A stretch of DNA of 64,000 nt from Gonapodya sp. JEL0774 (Eukaryota > Monoblepharomycota > Monoblepharidomycetes > Monoblepharidales > Gonapodyaceae), in contig JADIIX010000033.1 of the NCBI GenBank assembly GCA_027604505.1, forward strand, positions 62,001-126,000, read 5' to 3'. The notes under the pieces are model-generated. The model made no database searches, was not told where the DNA came from, and saw only the letters and a list, made by a program, of their open reading frames with translations. The position numbers and the translations under genes are program-made. Positions 11,302 through 22,461 of this stretch are shown in pieces. Positions within the stretch are counted from its first letter, which is position 1; the number at the start of each line of letters is the position of its first letter.

Positions 11302-11954
11302 TATCTCCCTCACTTTTCGTATCATCGAGAGCTATTTAATAATGTATTTGAGTGACATATTTCCTCCTTTGTATCTCATTTCACCATCAACTGGAAGACG
11401 TGGAGATCCGAACGACGAATGTATGTTAACCATAGGATCGGATCCGTCTGAGTGACTGTCGAGGAGAGGACACCACCCGATAATTAGATGAACTTGTATC
11501 ACACTTGTGGCACGCCCCATTTGGAATTTTCCGGCATTCCCGAGCTTGGTTTTGTGATCATCCGTCAAATACAATGTTTCCAAAAAAAAAAAAAAAACTG
11601 CAGGGACTTCTCTTGCAGTCTCTCCCGTCTCCCTCTCATTTTTGGAGGTGCGCACCCGTGCGTTCGATGCACTCCCTCATGAGAGAGATGCTCCACCCTC
11701 TTCTTGGACACTCTGGACTGTCCCAAGCACAGACCACACATAAATTATGTTCATTGCCATATCTAGAGTACTGTCCTCCCTTTGGACGACCAGGAAAGGG
11801 ATATCACACAGTTGACGTCAATTATGTGTCAGTGTGGAGCGATGAATCGAAAAATTCATGATATGAGGTACGGGGGCCTGTCACTTGTTGTCATCCACTT
11901 CGTCGCTGTTGTGTTGAGAATGATTTATTATTGACATCTCTACAAGTGTCTCAC
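11302..11954. other. convergent intergenic region with a second A15 tract
   Basis: 653 bases between the 3' ends of the carrier and amidase genes. It holds a run of 15 A at about 11582-11596, flanked by CC and CTGC as at 8751-8765. No open frame resembling a protein. Both 3' UTRs and terminators are expected here but not defined. Confidence 0.5.
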
Positions 11955-14053
11955 TTAAGCAAAAGTAACACCCGCGGCTTTGCGAGCTTGATCCACCACA
12001 TCCATGATGGCTAAAGTTTTCTCCTCGTCCCATCTTCTACCTGTAACTTGGATGCCCACCGGGGCATTGAAGAACGCTTCGGGTGAGTAAAATTCTTTGA
12101 TCGCGGCTTCGATCTCATTCCGTGGTTCGTAGGTGGGGTCCACGGTGTCACTTGGGCGAACAAGAGTTGCGGGTATGATGCCAGTCGGCAGATCAAGAAC
12201 GTTGAAGATTATCTGGTCGTGTGTGAATGTGAGTGATTAAACGTCCAATAAAAATGCTTCAGAACACTCTACTTAGTCACCGTGTAATTGTAGTATATGT
12301 TCTTGTTGTGTGGAGGAGCTGGATATGGTGCTTGTGGCGTGATGATGGCATCGACTTTGAAGAGGCAGAGTGAATCCCATGCACCGATGGTCACACCAGT
12401 TATTCGAGAACATCTCACATTCATGTTTGTTCCACTCGTCAAGCCATGTATCCCTCAACGCATCCTTCTTTTTGGCCAGTTGCCAAAACTGGTAGGTGCT
12501 CAGAGACTTTGATCCATCGATCATTCCCTTAATAACCGGCAAGAAAGGCTCTCCCCCTTGTTTCGGTAAATGATTGTGAGCGATGCCACTAAAGATAAAT
12601 ACAACAACCAAATTACTCACCCAGACTGACATCTCTCGAAATATCCTCGCCACCATCGGCAGTCCAGAGCCCAAACGCGACTTCTCCTGCCTCCTGAATC
12701 CTGAGTTTGCTCACATCAATCGCCACGACCTCGTGCCCCGCTTTCTCCAGAGCGTCCAACGTTTCCTTCATAGCACGCTCGACAGGCGCGACAGGCCTCA
12801 CGTGGCCGTTGTCTACGTAGTATCCGAACTTGAGCTTACTTGGCAGTGTCACTGCTCTCCACGGGATTGGGGGGCATGCGTGGTCGAGTAGCCACGGCTG
12901 GCTGTCGACAACGGCCTTCATGAAAATTGTGCAGGATTCGACCGAGTGTGTGAGTGGGCCCAGCACCGAGAGAATGGCTTCTTGCTGTGTCATAGCGTTT
13001 GTGAAGAGAATGGTGAGGATGCAAGGCAACGGTGGTCGGTACTTTCAGACTTACACCAGTCAGGGAATTCTTTGCTCCCTTGTAGGGGACACGGTTGTTT
13101 GATGGCTTGAATCCATAGAGCCCATTGAAAGAGCTCGGTATCCTGTGCAACAAACGTCATCTGAGCATCACGTAAAGCCATCTCTAGGCGTCATCGTGCA
13201 TAGCCACATCATCTCACCTTATCGAACCACCGATATCACTCCCCACGCCAATTGGCGATCCTCTGAGGGCAACTAGTGCACCCTCGCCACCTGAAGAGCC
13301 ACCACAGGTAAGGCTTGTGTTGTAGGGGTTGGTAGTGAGCCCGAAAACGGGATTGGTGGTCTCTCCAACCATCAGCGATTGGGGAATGTTCGTGCGAACG
13401 TAGGGTACTGCGCCTGCATTTTTGAGAATCTTGACAACGACGGAGTCTGCAAGGTGGAGGTGTATCGTGAGGGCAGTTCCACATGGCTCGAACCTGAAAG
13501 TGTAACTCACCTTCCTCGGCAATTTGGCCTGCCCAGCCCGCATATCCCATCGTCGTATCCACTCCTTGCACGCAGAGTTGGTCTTTGAGAGAGACTGGTA
13601 AGCCGTGCAGTGGGCCTACGGGCTTCCCAGTCTTGGCAAGGTGATCGTCCAACTCTTTCGCTCGCGCGTACGCCTTGTCGAGGAAGATCTCCGTCAGACA
13701 ATTAGTGAGCTGATCCGCAATGAGGGCGCGTTTTGCGAACGCTTGGACCACCGCGAGCGATGACCATTCGCCCGACGACAATTTTCGGAGGAGGTCTGGC
13801 ACGTCGGTGGACGTGATGAGCAGTTCTTGAGCAGACAGCAGGCCAGACTTTTCGGGAAAGTCAATGACAGCGAGTGCGCTGGAAGACTTGCTGGAAATGA
13901 TCAACTCGGGCGGGATGGCTGACTTTTTGGCAGCCAGCTTCGCCTGCAACCAAGTGAAAGCTGATGAAACCCAAAGGATTACGTTTGATGGTACGATCGA
14001 CAACTGACATCGCGCACGCTTTCCCAATTCTTGTTTTCGGAAGTCGCCAACAT
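11955..14053 (-). CDS. amidase (amidase-signature family, acetamidase/FAAH-like)
   Basis: Serine hydrolase that cleaves amide bonds. Eight exons, 14053-14009, 13943-13511, 13446-13218, 13142-13055, 12984-12621, 12556-12419, 12354-12281 and 12212-11955; 542 aa, normal for fungal members. The Ser-cisSer-Lys triad is visible: Lys in VSLKDQ, the cis-Ser in GGSSGGEGA and the nucleophile region in GVGSDIGGS. Other family landmarks are GPLHGLPVS, NGLYGFKPS, VLGPLTHSV and ITPQAPYPAP. The first exon encodes only 15 residues. Upstream ATGs in other frames were discarded because only this start gives NWESVRD joined to AKLAAKK. The physiological amide is unknown. Its start lies 132 bp from a divergent gene. 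Confidence 0.92.
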
Positions 14054-14185
14054 TGAACTGTGCTAAGAGGAATGGCGAGGTGGAGAAACGCATTTCGGCC
14101 CCACTTCCGCCGACCCGATCGTGGCACAAGCCGCCTGCGGACTTCACCTCTGACGTTTACTCGAACTAACTAACGCTTCTGCTAA
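14054..14185. promoter_or_regulatory. compact bidirectional promoter
   Basis: Only 132 bases separate the start codons of the amidase (minus) and the RS-rich family member (plus), so they must share a promoter region. No motif identified. Confidence 0.45.
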
Positions 14186-15510
14186 ATGGGGAAATCCACC
14201 AAGAAGTTCAAAAATTGGCAGAGAGTGAACATGAATTCCTCATCATCCCGCACCCCTGAACGGAGTCCGGAGCGAGGCCGAAGTCGCAGGAGAGGGAGAC
14301 GTAAATTTTCAACTGAGAGGCGGCGGGGCTCGTCATCGTACTCGCGGCGAAGTTTCAGTAGGAGTCCTCCCAGGAAGAGATTCAAAGGCAGAAACCCTCG
14401 GTCTCCGTCTCCTCGCACTCTGTCTCTGTCTCTGTCTCCTCCCCTGCGTACTACTTCTCGACGTTCTCTGTCCCGCTCTCCTGGTTTCTCACGAAAAACC
14501 ACGCGTCGCGGTCGCTCTTCGCTTCAAAGGACGGTAATCTCGAACATCCAGCGTGACAGGGCGGTAGTCTTTTCTCTGGTCGAGTGCATGGAGCAGCTCA
14601 TGTTGCTATCCGCCCGTGTATCTGATCTCCCTCGAATCTACGCCACCCACTACAATCGAGAGCTGTCTTGGAAGCCTGCTAATCGTAACGCTACGTTTGT
14701 GGAATGGTTTCGGGACGTTGTGGATCGGGAATCACGAGCAAGGCGAAAGGACGGAGACGAAACACTCACGAATCGCACATTTATTTTTCTGGATGATGTT
14801 GGAGCCGACGGGTGGTGTCGCTTACGAACGGGGTCCAATTTCGTGCACAAGAAACTGGCAACTCACGCCCGCGCTCTCGCGCGATCGATGATAATTGTCA
14901 AGGAAACGAAAAATATAGAAGCTGGTTTGCTCGCGGACGTCCTCCGACTGACTGTTCCCGACGGGGAATACGTGTTTGATGAGATTTGCAGGTGGGCTGC
15001 CGTCCGTCCCTTCGATTTTTGCTCTGCGGTGGTGTTTGATGGAAATTTACTCTCATCTCAAACGACAGTGTTCTGTTTGCCCTTTTCGAAGTAGATATAA
15101 TTGCTCTATTCAGCTACGACCCTCAAGCAGCCGTCTCCGCTTGTGCCGCTGCCGCTCCGTTTTGGCTGTGGGGCGCCAATGGGACCGTTATGGTTCGCGG
15201 ACGGGCCACCTTGTCTCCGACTGTTGCTGTCTCATCTGTCGCATCTCTTTTCCCTGTGCTTAGCAATACCAAGCCGCTGTTGGTATCTTCGGCGACAACA
15301 CAGGCGAGGCCGTCACTGCCTTTGCAGGCTGCGAGCGACCCTCTCCAACCGTCCCATCAATACGAGCCAGCTGCTTCAGCCCCTGGACCGGTGGTAGCTG
15401 CTGCTTCTGTATCTCCTGAAGCCCTCTCCGGTGGTAGGAGACGGGACCCAACACACAGGGCAATAATCAGAGGATTTTGGCGAGTGTGGAAGGCCCCCCT
15501 GTTGGTGTGA
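14186..15510 (+). CDS. RS-rich protein with winged-helix-like module (unrecognised family, member 1)
   Basis: Not recognised as a known family. Two exons, 14186-14991 and 15114-15510, give 400 aa. Residues 1-115 are Arg/Ser-rich with many RS, RSP and SPR motifs, as in splicing-related SR proteins. Then comes a globular part: ARVSDLPRIY, FVEWFRDVV, FIFLDDVGADGWCRLR and LRLTVPDGEYVFDEI. The same ordered motifs occur in the minus-strand genes at 23-24.2 kb and 24.5-26.6 kb, for example READLLKLF, GASGWLRLK and LLLPGSYTLTEI. The helical pattern and the short hydrophobic turn before the Gly-Tyr resemble tandem winged helices. The Ala/Ser/Pro-rich tail ends in GFWRVWKAPLLV. A nucleic-acid role is only inferred. 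Confidence 0.7.
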
Positions 15511-15757
15511 TTTAGGAGCGGCAAAAGACCAAGACAAGGAATTATTCTCGGACTTGTCAAAATTTTGTTGATTACCACATGATTTTGAAAATAGTATTTT
15601 TTCCAGAATAAGGTTCATCGTTCACAAATGGAGGGTGGCCACAGAGGCATCGCCGCACCTCAGGGTGGCGATTTCATTACGAGACGGTTTCGGTGGAACA
15701 CACTCAATGCGCAGATAGCAACCCAGACTGTAAAATCCACAGCTAAAGTACTTGATA

Positions 15758-17970
15758 ATGGCCACTCTTCCAATGCTCCGTCTTTGCCTCTTTCTTCTCT
15801 TCGCTGCACTCGCGTACGCACAAGACCCGGGGCTGTTGGGCAGAGTCTGCCCTCAAACCCATCCTGCAGTTGGATTCACAGGCTCATTTTCTGGCGCGGG
15901 TGCTTCGGGCCATGTTGTGCTTGGTTCCGTCACGGTTATCGATGAGTAAGGTCGCAATGGTGTGTTTCTCGTAGAAGAGCCTTGATGTACCTAATTTTCA
16001 ACACCTACCTGCCCTTTGCTGCACTTCCCGTCATCGTGGATGTTCCAGCTGGTGGGTATAAGTCGTAATCTTTGCAATCCTCTTTTGGGAATACTTGAGC
16101 TAAGGATGTCGAAACCACGAAAATTTCAGCACCTTTCAGGTGTCCAACTTCCGCCTGACGCCAGCAGGCCCTGCAGTCGTCTTCTGGGCTGCGGCCGGTG
16201 AGTCTCGAGCGCAACTGGTGGCAGGTAGAGAAATCAACCCTACCAAAATCATTGGAGAGTACAATGGGGCCAACTGGATGGTGCAGATGGTCAGTGGTAT
16301 CACTTGGGATACGATCAAAGTCCTCTCTGTATGGTGCGAAGAGTTTCAGGCGGATTTCGTGAGTTTCTTTTGCGCCTGAGCAATCCGAAGCTCCGCGTGT
16401 GCTCTGTGTCCACATCTTTTGCCCTCATTTCCTAGGACCATATCGTCATAGGAATCGGAACAGGATCTCCTTCCCCTTCTACGATCCCTTCTGCAACGGG
16501 TGCTGCATCGCCCACCGCCAGCCCAACCTCACTCTCCATCCCCATGCCTTCTCCACCTCCGCCGCCCGGTGGCACATACCCCCCTGGAGCCCCCCTTCCC
16601 TCCGACATGTACGACGGATGCGCTACTCTCCAGGCAGGGTCTTATAACCTGCACTGGAAGGTTTCTCCCGACACCAACACCATCAACCTCGGACTCGAAA
16701 TCCAACCGTCGTCGAATCTCGTGTCCCCACTCGCGTTCTGGGCGGGGTTCGGTGTACCCGATCCGATCAATAACAACTCGGTGGTTATGATTGGCTCGGA
16801 TGTTTCACTCGTCGGTGTGGACAGGAACGGCAACGACTTTGGGCTGGGATACTACCTCGCAGCCCAATCGCAGTGCGATGTGAGTCACTTTCAAGGTCGC
16901 GATTGTGGAGAAAAGTCTGACGTTTTTAACTGTAAACTTGACCTCTCCGCTAAGTACCAAGGCACGAAAACAGCTGGTGTATGTCCCAATTCGGCAGGGA
17001 ACCTCGTCGGGACGCTCGGAGCTGTGGCACAACCAGGGGGTTACCGATTCTTCCACATTTCACGCCCACTGCAACCACCACCGAATTCAACGTTCCACGA
17101 AATATTGCATGATGAGCTACGGGCCTATGGTGAGCTGTAGTACGAGTCGCACGCAGGGATCACGCAGAGTTGTTCACCTATCGTCTCACCTTGTATCCAA
17201 GTCTGGGCATACGGACCGCTCTCTGAAGACACCACACAACCCATCGTTCTGTATCACGGTCCCAAGAACCATGCCCCGTCCGATCTCAAGATCCAGTTTA
17301 CTCCACCTACAAAAACGTGCACCCCACTCACCGTTGGACAGAATACGACGATGAAGCCAAATTTGGTCCCGCCAAAGACGATAAGCAACGTGCAAACTTT
17401 CAACGTGACGATCGGCCAGAATGCGAATTATCCGAATCCACCGGCGTGGTGAGTAGGCGTTTCAAGAGTTTGGCGGCACTTTGTTGTCGACACAATCATC
17501 ATTGGCACAGGGGCATATCGTACCACATCAACGGTCTGGAATCTCCCGTCTTGAATCTCACGCGTGGCACAACGTACTCGTTTTCCATCATGGCGTCGGA
17601 TCAGCATCCGTTCATAATCACGAATTCGATCTTGGGCGGGTTCGGGTTGTCAGGCGTTGCGAACCTCTCCAAGAACGACATTGTATACGCTGGCGGAGAC
17701 AAGTCTTTTGGAACTGCAGCGTCACCGTACACACTCACGTTCACTCCAAACGCGACGACACCCAGTGCGATTTTCTATCAGTGTTGGACGCATCAGAAGC
17801 TGGGGTGGAGAATTTACGTGAGCGATCCTACTCCTTCCCCTTCAACCAATTCCACGGCCGCTCCTGCAACATCGGCAACGCCCAAGGCAGGTTCTGCCTC
17901 CATGGGTAGAAACATGGGCTTCGATACTGCGAGTGTGGTATTAATATTGATAACTGCCTTCATAATGTAA
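15758..17970 (+). CDS. secreted GPI-anchored DM13-DOMON-cupredoxin protein
   Basis: Six exons, 15758-15945, 16130-16358, 16436-16879, 16955-17129, 17202-17448 and 17511-17970; 580 aa. Signal peptide at residues 1-20. A DM13 domain follows (FSGAGASGHVVLGSV, FQVSNFRL, GITWDTIKVLSVWCE). A Ser/Thr/Pro linker leads to a DOMON-like beta-sandwich (LQAGSYNLHWKV, FWAGFGVPDP, VWAYGPL). The last globular part is cupredoxin-like (LNLTRGTTYSF, ASDQHPF, FYQCWTHQKLGW), with His and Cys suited to a copper site. A Ser/Thr/Ala tail and terminal hydrophobic segment indicate a GPI anchor. DOMON domains bind haem or sugar and DM13 may carry a redox Cys, so an extracellular electron-transfer role is inferred. The joins at 17129/17202 are the least certain. 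Confidence 0.83.
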
Positions 17971-18443
17971 AACTAGATGGGCTAATAATGAAACTAATTT
18001 GGAGACTCTAAGGATCGCACTCCATTCAACCTGACTCGAGCGTCTGTAATGATGTGGACACCTTGTGGACAAAAGGTCCGAGTGGCCTCAAGCATCCCCA
18101 CAAAGCTCCCCTTTCCCCATTCACGAGTGCAACTCAGTGTGCTGATCAATTATGGAGAGCTCACGCCGCAAAACACGGCTCTGCAACAAGTATGCATCAT
18201 CCGGATTCTGCCCTCGTGGATCTCACTGCGATTTTGCCTATGGGGAGGGCGAGCTCCTTTGTCGATTCGGCGATACGTGTCGAAAGAAAGACTCCAGAGG
18301 GTGTAGATTCGCTCAATTGTAGAAGGACCGGAACCACCAAATGTATGTTCTGTAGAGAGTACAATGCATCTATATATCTACTGAGATCTAATCTAGCGGA
18401 ATGCCGCATGGCATTGCCGATACAGCCAATCGGAATTCAGATA
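17971..18443. other. 473-base stretch upstream of a small gene
   Basis: Holds the 3' flank of the DM13 gene and the likely promoter or 5' UTR of the next gene. A longer plus-strand frame from about 18054 runs in phase into the small gene and would add 130 residues. Its composition looks non-coding, so I did not use it. Confidence 0.35.
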
Positions 18444-18937
18444 ATGGATCTGTTTCGGGGCACATCGGGACCTGGGTCTGTTGTCGCGCCAGGGTTGCTT
18501 GTAGGACTTTCCTGCGCATGTATGTACTTATTCCACAACATCATCTGCGGCCAGCTGCAGCAAATCAATTGGAATCCACAATCAGGTATCGCTGCCCTAA
18601 CGGTCACATCATCTACGCTATCGGCAGTCGCGGTGGTGCAACGGAAGAGTCAAGGTGAGAGGTTCATGCATTTGCTTCTCCCGAATTATTGATGGACGAT
18701 CAACTTTGATGTATCGAAGGTGCCCCGAATGCAAAGCCCGCATCGGAGGAAGTGGACACCAAGTGGCGGCCGGAAACACTCATGCACTGGATATTGATCA
18801 AGCAGATGAAATTGCATGGGGTGCAAGGTTGGGTCAACCACCGCGCGCCCGGTGATGAGTGTCTTCTCCCCGTTTGTAGTGAAACAAACCCTTCGTCAGC
18901 AAGTTTTGCGATAAAATTGATTAGCATTTACGATTAA
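18444..18937 (+). CDS. small hypothetical membrane protein
   Basis: Not recognised. Two exons, 18444-18654 and 18720-18937, joined CAA-G|GT, give 142 aa. The N-terminal half has one or two hydrophobic segments (GLLVGLSCACMYLF, GIAALTVTSSTLSAV). The second exon is soluble and conserved-looking, with KWRPETLMHWILIKQMKLHG and GWVNHRAPGDE. The start is the ATG just before the hydrophobic stretch; an in-frame start at about 18054 is the alternative. It converges on the next gene with 41 bases between stop codons. Confidence 0.5.
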
Positions 18938-18978
18938 ATACAAAGGAATATTGTCAAGTAGCATGCATTGGCACGACA

Positions 18979-20464
18979 CTACCTAACATAATCTCTCCAT
19001 CCTCCCCTTCGCTCTGACCAACCAACATCGCGTCCGTTTCGATCCCACCCCCTGTGCCGCTCACCTCTCCCGACTCCAAAATCGTAGGGTGAATATCGTC
19101 TGGCATCGAACACACCGTGCCGTTCGCCATCACCCGCACCTCTTTCCGGAGGACCAGTGTGTGGTCGTCGGGGTCGATGGTCGTCATACCACCCGTCCGA
19201 GTGCCCGAAACGCTCGTGGTGATTGAGCTCCCACCCGCGATTCCCCCTGTGATCGTCTCGAAAGTCGCGTTGATCTTCACGCCTGTAGTTCCAGTCGTGG
19301 TTCAAATGTCCATAGGATGGCCCACTCTCCCATTACTCATCACCTACCATACACGACCCCTGCCAAAGTCCTCCCTTCTAGAGTTTTCATTCTCATACCC
19401 TCCCCCCCTTCTCTCATAACCCTCCCCATTTTTGAAGTCATCCCTCCCACGGTCGGTCGAATAACCTCGTCCTCTCCCAAAGTGCCCGGGACTCCTTCCA
19501 GCCCTGTCGCCACCTTCCAAACGGTCTCTCCTAACAAATTGGGGCCTCTCTGCATCCAATATCTCCTCTATGGTCCATGGTCCCTCCTCCCAGCGTTCAA
19601 CCATTCCTCGAATAGCCTGGAAAGGGACTCCGTGAGAGTTTCGCTTCGCCATTTCCTCTACATCCCTAGCTTTCCACCAGGGCGTGTCTGGTTCGCAAAA
19701 CTCCACACGGTAAGTGGCGTCGGATGTCGTTGCTGCCTCCACATAAGGGCGTGCCTCCCAGCGTTGTGTGTTGGTGTTGTCGATCACGATAGGAGTCAAC
19801 CCCCGAGTGATTGCCAGTCGGCACCGCTCCTGATTCCAAGCATGTGCTTGCCCAAGAAGATTAGAATCAAAAGCGTAAGACACATCCGGATTGCTGGTCA
19901 AAGCAATTGGTGGGGTGGGAAGAAGGAGGACCGGAGTCAGAGTTGAGGGGACAAGAAAATAGTCGTCTGTAGACAATGCAATGCCACCGGGAGTGACAAG
20001 AGACTGGGCAAGAGTGGATTTGCCGGATCCCGGGGCACCCCGAACGATCACGAGTCTCTACGCCGGCAAAGAGTGAGGAAGACACAGTGTATCTTGCAGC
20101 TGATCGACGTTGGGCCAAGCACCAAGAGCATGCGCACCTTTTGTGTTCCGTCTGGTGGTGCAGGCACATTCATCACGCTTTCCATTCCCGGAAGAGGACG
20201 TTCCACTGATTTCAGGTCCCCATTCATCTTTGTCGAGGGGCCTGGAGCAACAGTATCTGACTCCAAATCACTCTGATCTTGGCACTTTTGCTTCGTAGTC
20301 AGAGAATCCTGCTCGGACATGGAGAAGAATGGTTTTGTGTGGATGATTCTTTTCACTTGCCCCCACTTTGCCCTTCCTGTCTTCCCTGCGCCCGCCGGAA
20401 CCAAACACGAACACGAACGAGCTGAGTTAACTTGATTGTTACTCTCGATAATAGTTGCTGACAT
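18979..20464 (-). CDS. N4BP2-like P-loop kinase with RGG-rich tail
   Basis: AAA/polynucleotide-kinase-like ATPase of the NEDD4-binding protein 2 (N4BP2L) type. Three exons, 20464-20138, 20057-19348 and 19282-18979, give 446 aa. Exon 1 encodes a polar, disordered N-terminus ending in DGTQK. Splicing to RLVIVRGAPGSGKST restores the Walker A strand and loop. Then come LSTDDYF, AHAWNQERCR, IVIDNTNTQRWEARPYV and KRNSHGVP, all typical of the family. The C-terminal 170 residues are rich in Arg-Gly, Tyr, His and Asp, as in RNA-binding RGG proteins. Family members act on or near RNA/DNA ends, but the substrate here is unknown. The RGG tail supports an RNA link by inference. Confidence 0.82.
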
Positions 20465-20728
20465 AGCGTACAGATGCTCATTTAACTGTGTCGCTGGGAA
20501 TGTTCCCACGACGAAAATGAATGACTTAGTTGTTTTGCTGCCCCACCAATAAGTAATTAAATTATAAGTCGGTCGCTCTGAAGTTCAACCGCATGAAAGT
20601 TTGCCAATCGAAATTCAGGGACAGGTCCCTTCCCAAGGGCCGCCCACTGTAAAACGAGTGCCAGTGCGGGCGTCTCATTCCAACAGGTTCAACACCTTCC
20701 GATCCAATTCACCCCTACGAATTCACTA
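20465..20728. promoter_or_regulatory. divergent promoter region, kinase and rhodopsin
   Basis: 264 bases between divergent start codons. No element recognised. Confidence 0.4.
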
Positions 20729-22461
20729 ATGTCTGCCTCCCAAATCATTTTCGCGAAGCAACCGGTTCTTGAAACTGGCTCCAAGGCGAGATGACGCGGC
20801 TTTTCTCTCCTTTCGAACCAAGTCACTGCTCTTGCCCTAACGCTCACACTCTATCGACCACGACAGGTTTATCAATGGGTCGGATTTGGAGTGTTTACTC
20901 TCAGCGCGGCAGCTGTTCTGATTGTCTCCCGCGGGAAAACTGCCTCTGAACGAAAAGTGAGTTCACCATCATGAAGGCAGCGGCACGGACAAGCTTGCAG
21001 ATACGTCGACCATCGCGGCTAGAGTACATTTCCTAGCATTTTCTAAAACGGAATCCTCCGTGTGGACTTACTCACTCGCCTTCCCTCTGCGCGTTTCCCC
21101 CATTTTCCAACCACGCTGTCGCTGGCTCGTTTCTGACGCGGTTTCCCGCGCCGCGACAGTTCCACCACATGCTCGGTATCGTCATGGTCTTTGTCTCTAT
21201 CTCCTACTATGCTCAGGCAATCGACATGGGGGTCACGAACATTGATGGATGGCCGGTGGGTCGGTTTGACACTTTTCCCGTTTTGGGATAATTCTTATAT
21301 AATTTCGCGATTCACCCACGCGGATTCCCACTCAACAATATTTTCCTTTATTCCCTCGTCTTCTATCCTTTCGGTGGATTTCCAATTTGATTTCTCAAAT
21401 TGGAACGCGACCACCGATGCTGCCTGTTGAACCCTGATCGGGAACAACATCATCATGCCTGCAAAGGTTTCTGTGCCTCGCTACATCGACGTAAGTTTTC
21501 TCTCCTAACGTTAATTCCACTAGAAAGCTCTCATTCTCTCTCGTGCGTGTCTCCATCTTCTCTCAGTGGATTCTCTCGACACCGATTATTTTAGGCAGCA
21601 TCTTGTCTCTCGCTGGAGCTGACTTTCAACGAATTCTGTTCTTGGGGGCTATGGTGAGATAACTTTAAATCTTTGCATGACCATCCTCGCGGAATGTCCC
21701 ATGGTGATCTGAATTATTCATTTCCCCGTTCTTGCTTTCAATCTTTTAGGATTCCGCAATGATGGCGTGTACTTTACGTGAGTGTTCTTGATGCCAGCCT
21801 ATTAGCAGCGAGTCGCTCTGACATTTTCACAATGATCAACAGTTGGTGCACTCACCACGGAGAACCACAAATGGGGAGTGAGTAATGACTCACCCTCGCT
21901 CAGAAAGGAAGGCAGAATGGCTAACTTTGTTTCGGCGCCAGTTCTTCGCCATCGGCAGTGTGATCTGTGAGTCGTAGAACTCCCAGTTTTGCAATGCCGT
22001 ACCCCCCTCACTCAACGTTCTTGTTTTCCAAACAGTCATGGGAATCATCTATGATCTCTTTGCCACCCACCGCCCCGCCGCGCTTTCCATTTCGGCACAT
22101 CACGGCAAAGTATTCGACCATCTGAACTTCACACTCGTTGCTCTGTGGGCCTGCTACCCAGTGGTTAGTAGTCACGTTGGGTATCCCATGAACGGCGTCA
22201 CGTTGTGTTCATCCCACATTTCTTACGCTTCACCACTAGGGCTATATCGTCGGCACAACTCTTCGCATGATCTCTATCGATATGGAGATTATTGGCTTCC
22301 TCGTCCTGGACATTCTTACCAAGGCCGCTTGGGGAGGATACCTGCTTTCTCGCACAGGGGAGCTTGAAGGACGCATGGGCAAGGTGCCAGCCAAGCTGGC
22401 AGAGTATCAAAGGATTCGCGGGGACTCTGAGGAGACTCTTGAGGACACAATCGGGGCTTAG
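20729..22461 (+). CDS. type-I microbial rhodopsin
   Basis: Seven-helix retinal protein, here a light-driven pump or sensor. Ten exons, 20729-20785, 20867-20956, 21160-21255, 21467-21490, 21567-21653, 21750-21777, 21843-21877, 21942-21966, 22036-22163 and 22240-22461; 263 aa. Helix C reads PRYIDWILSTP: the primary acceptor Asp is D89 (bacteriorhodopsin D85), T89 is Ser and the cytoplasmic donor position (BR D96) is Ser100. Helix F has LWACYPVGY. Helix G has LDILTKAAWG with counter-ion D214 and retinal Schiff-base lysine K218. Exon 4 is only 24 nt. Intron 1 seems to use a GC donor (AAG|GC), since a GT donor would drop residues of the N-terminus and the frame otherwise hits TGA. No fused cyclase or kinase domain. 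Confidence 0.9.

Noticed and set aside
11581-11600. Poly-A run as evidence of a retroposon
   Set aside because: No target-site duplication and no element upstream.
18054-18692. 212-residue frame as the true start of the small 18.4-kb gene
   Set aside because: The first 130 residues have no protein-like pattern and no hydrophobic or repeated structure. Kept as an alternative only.
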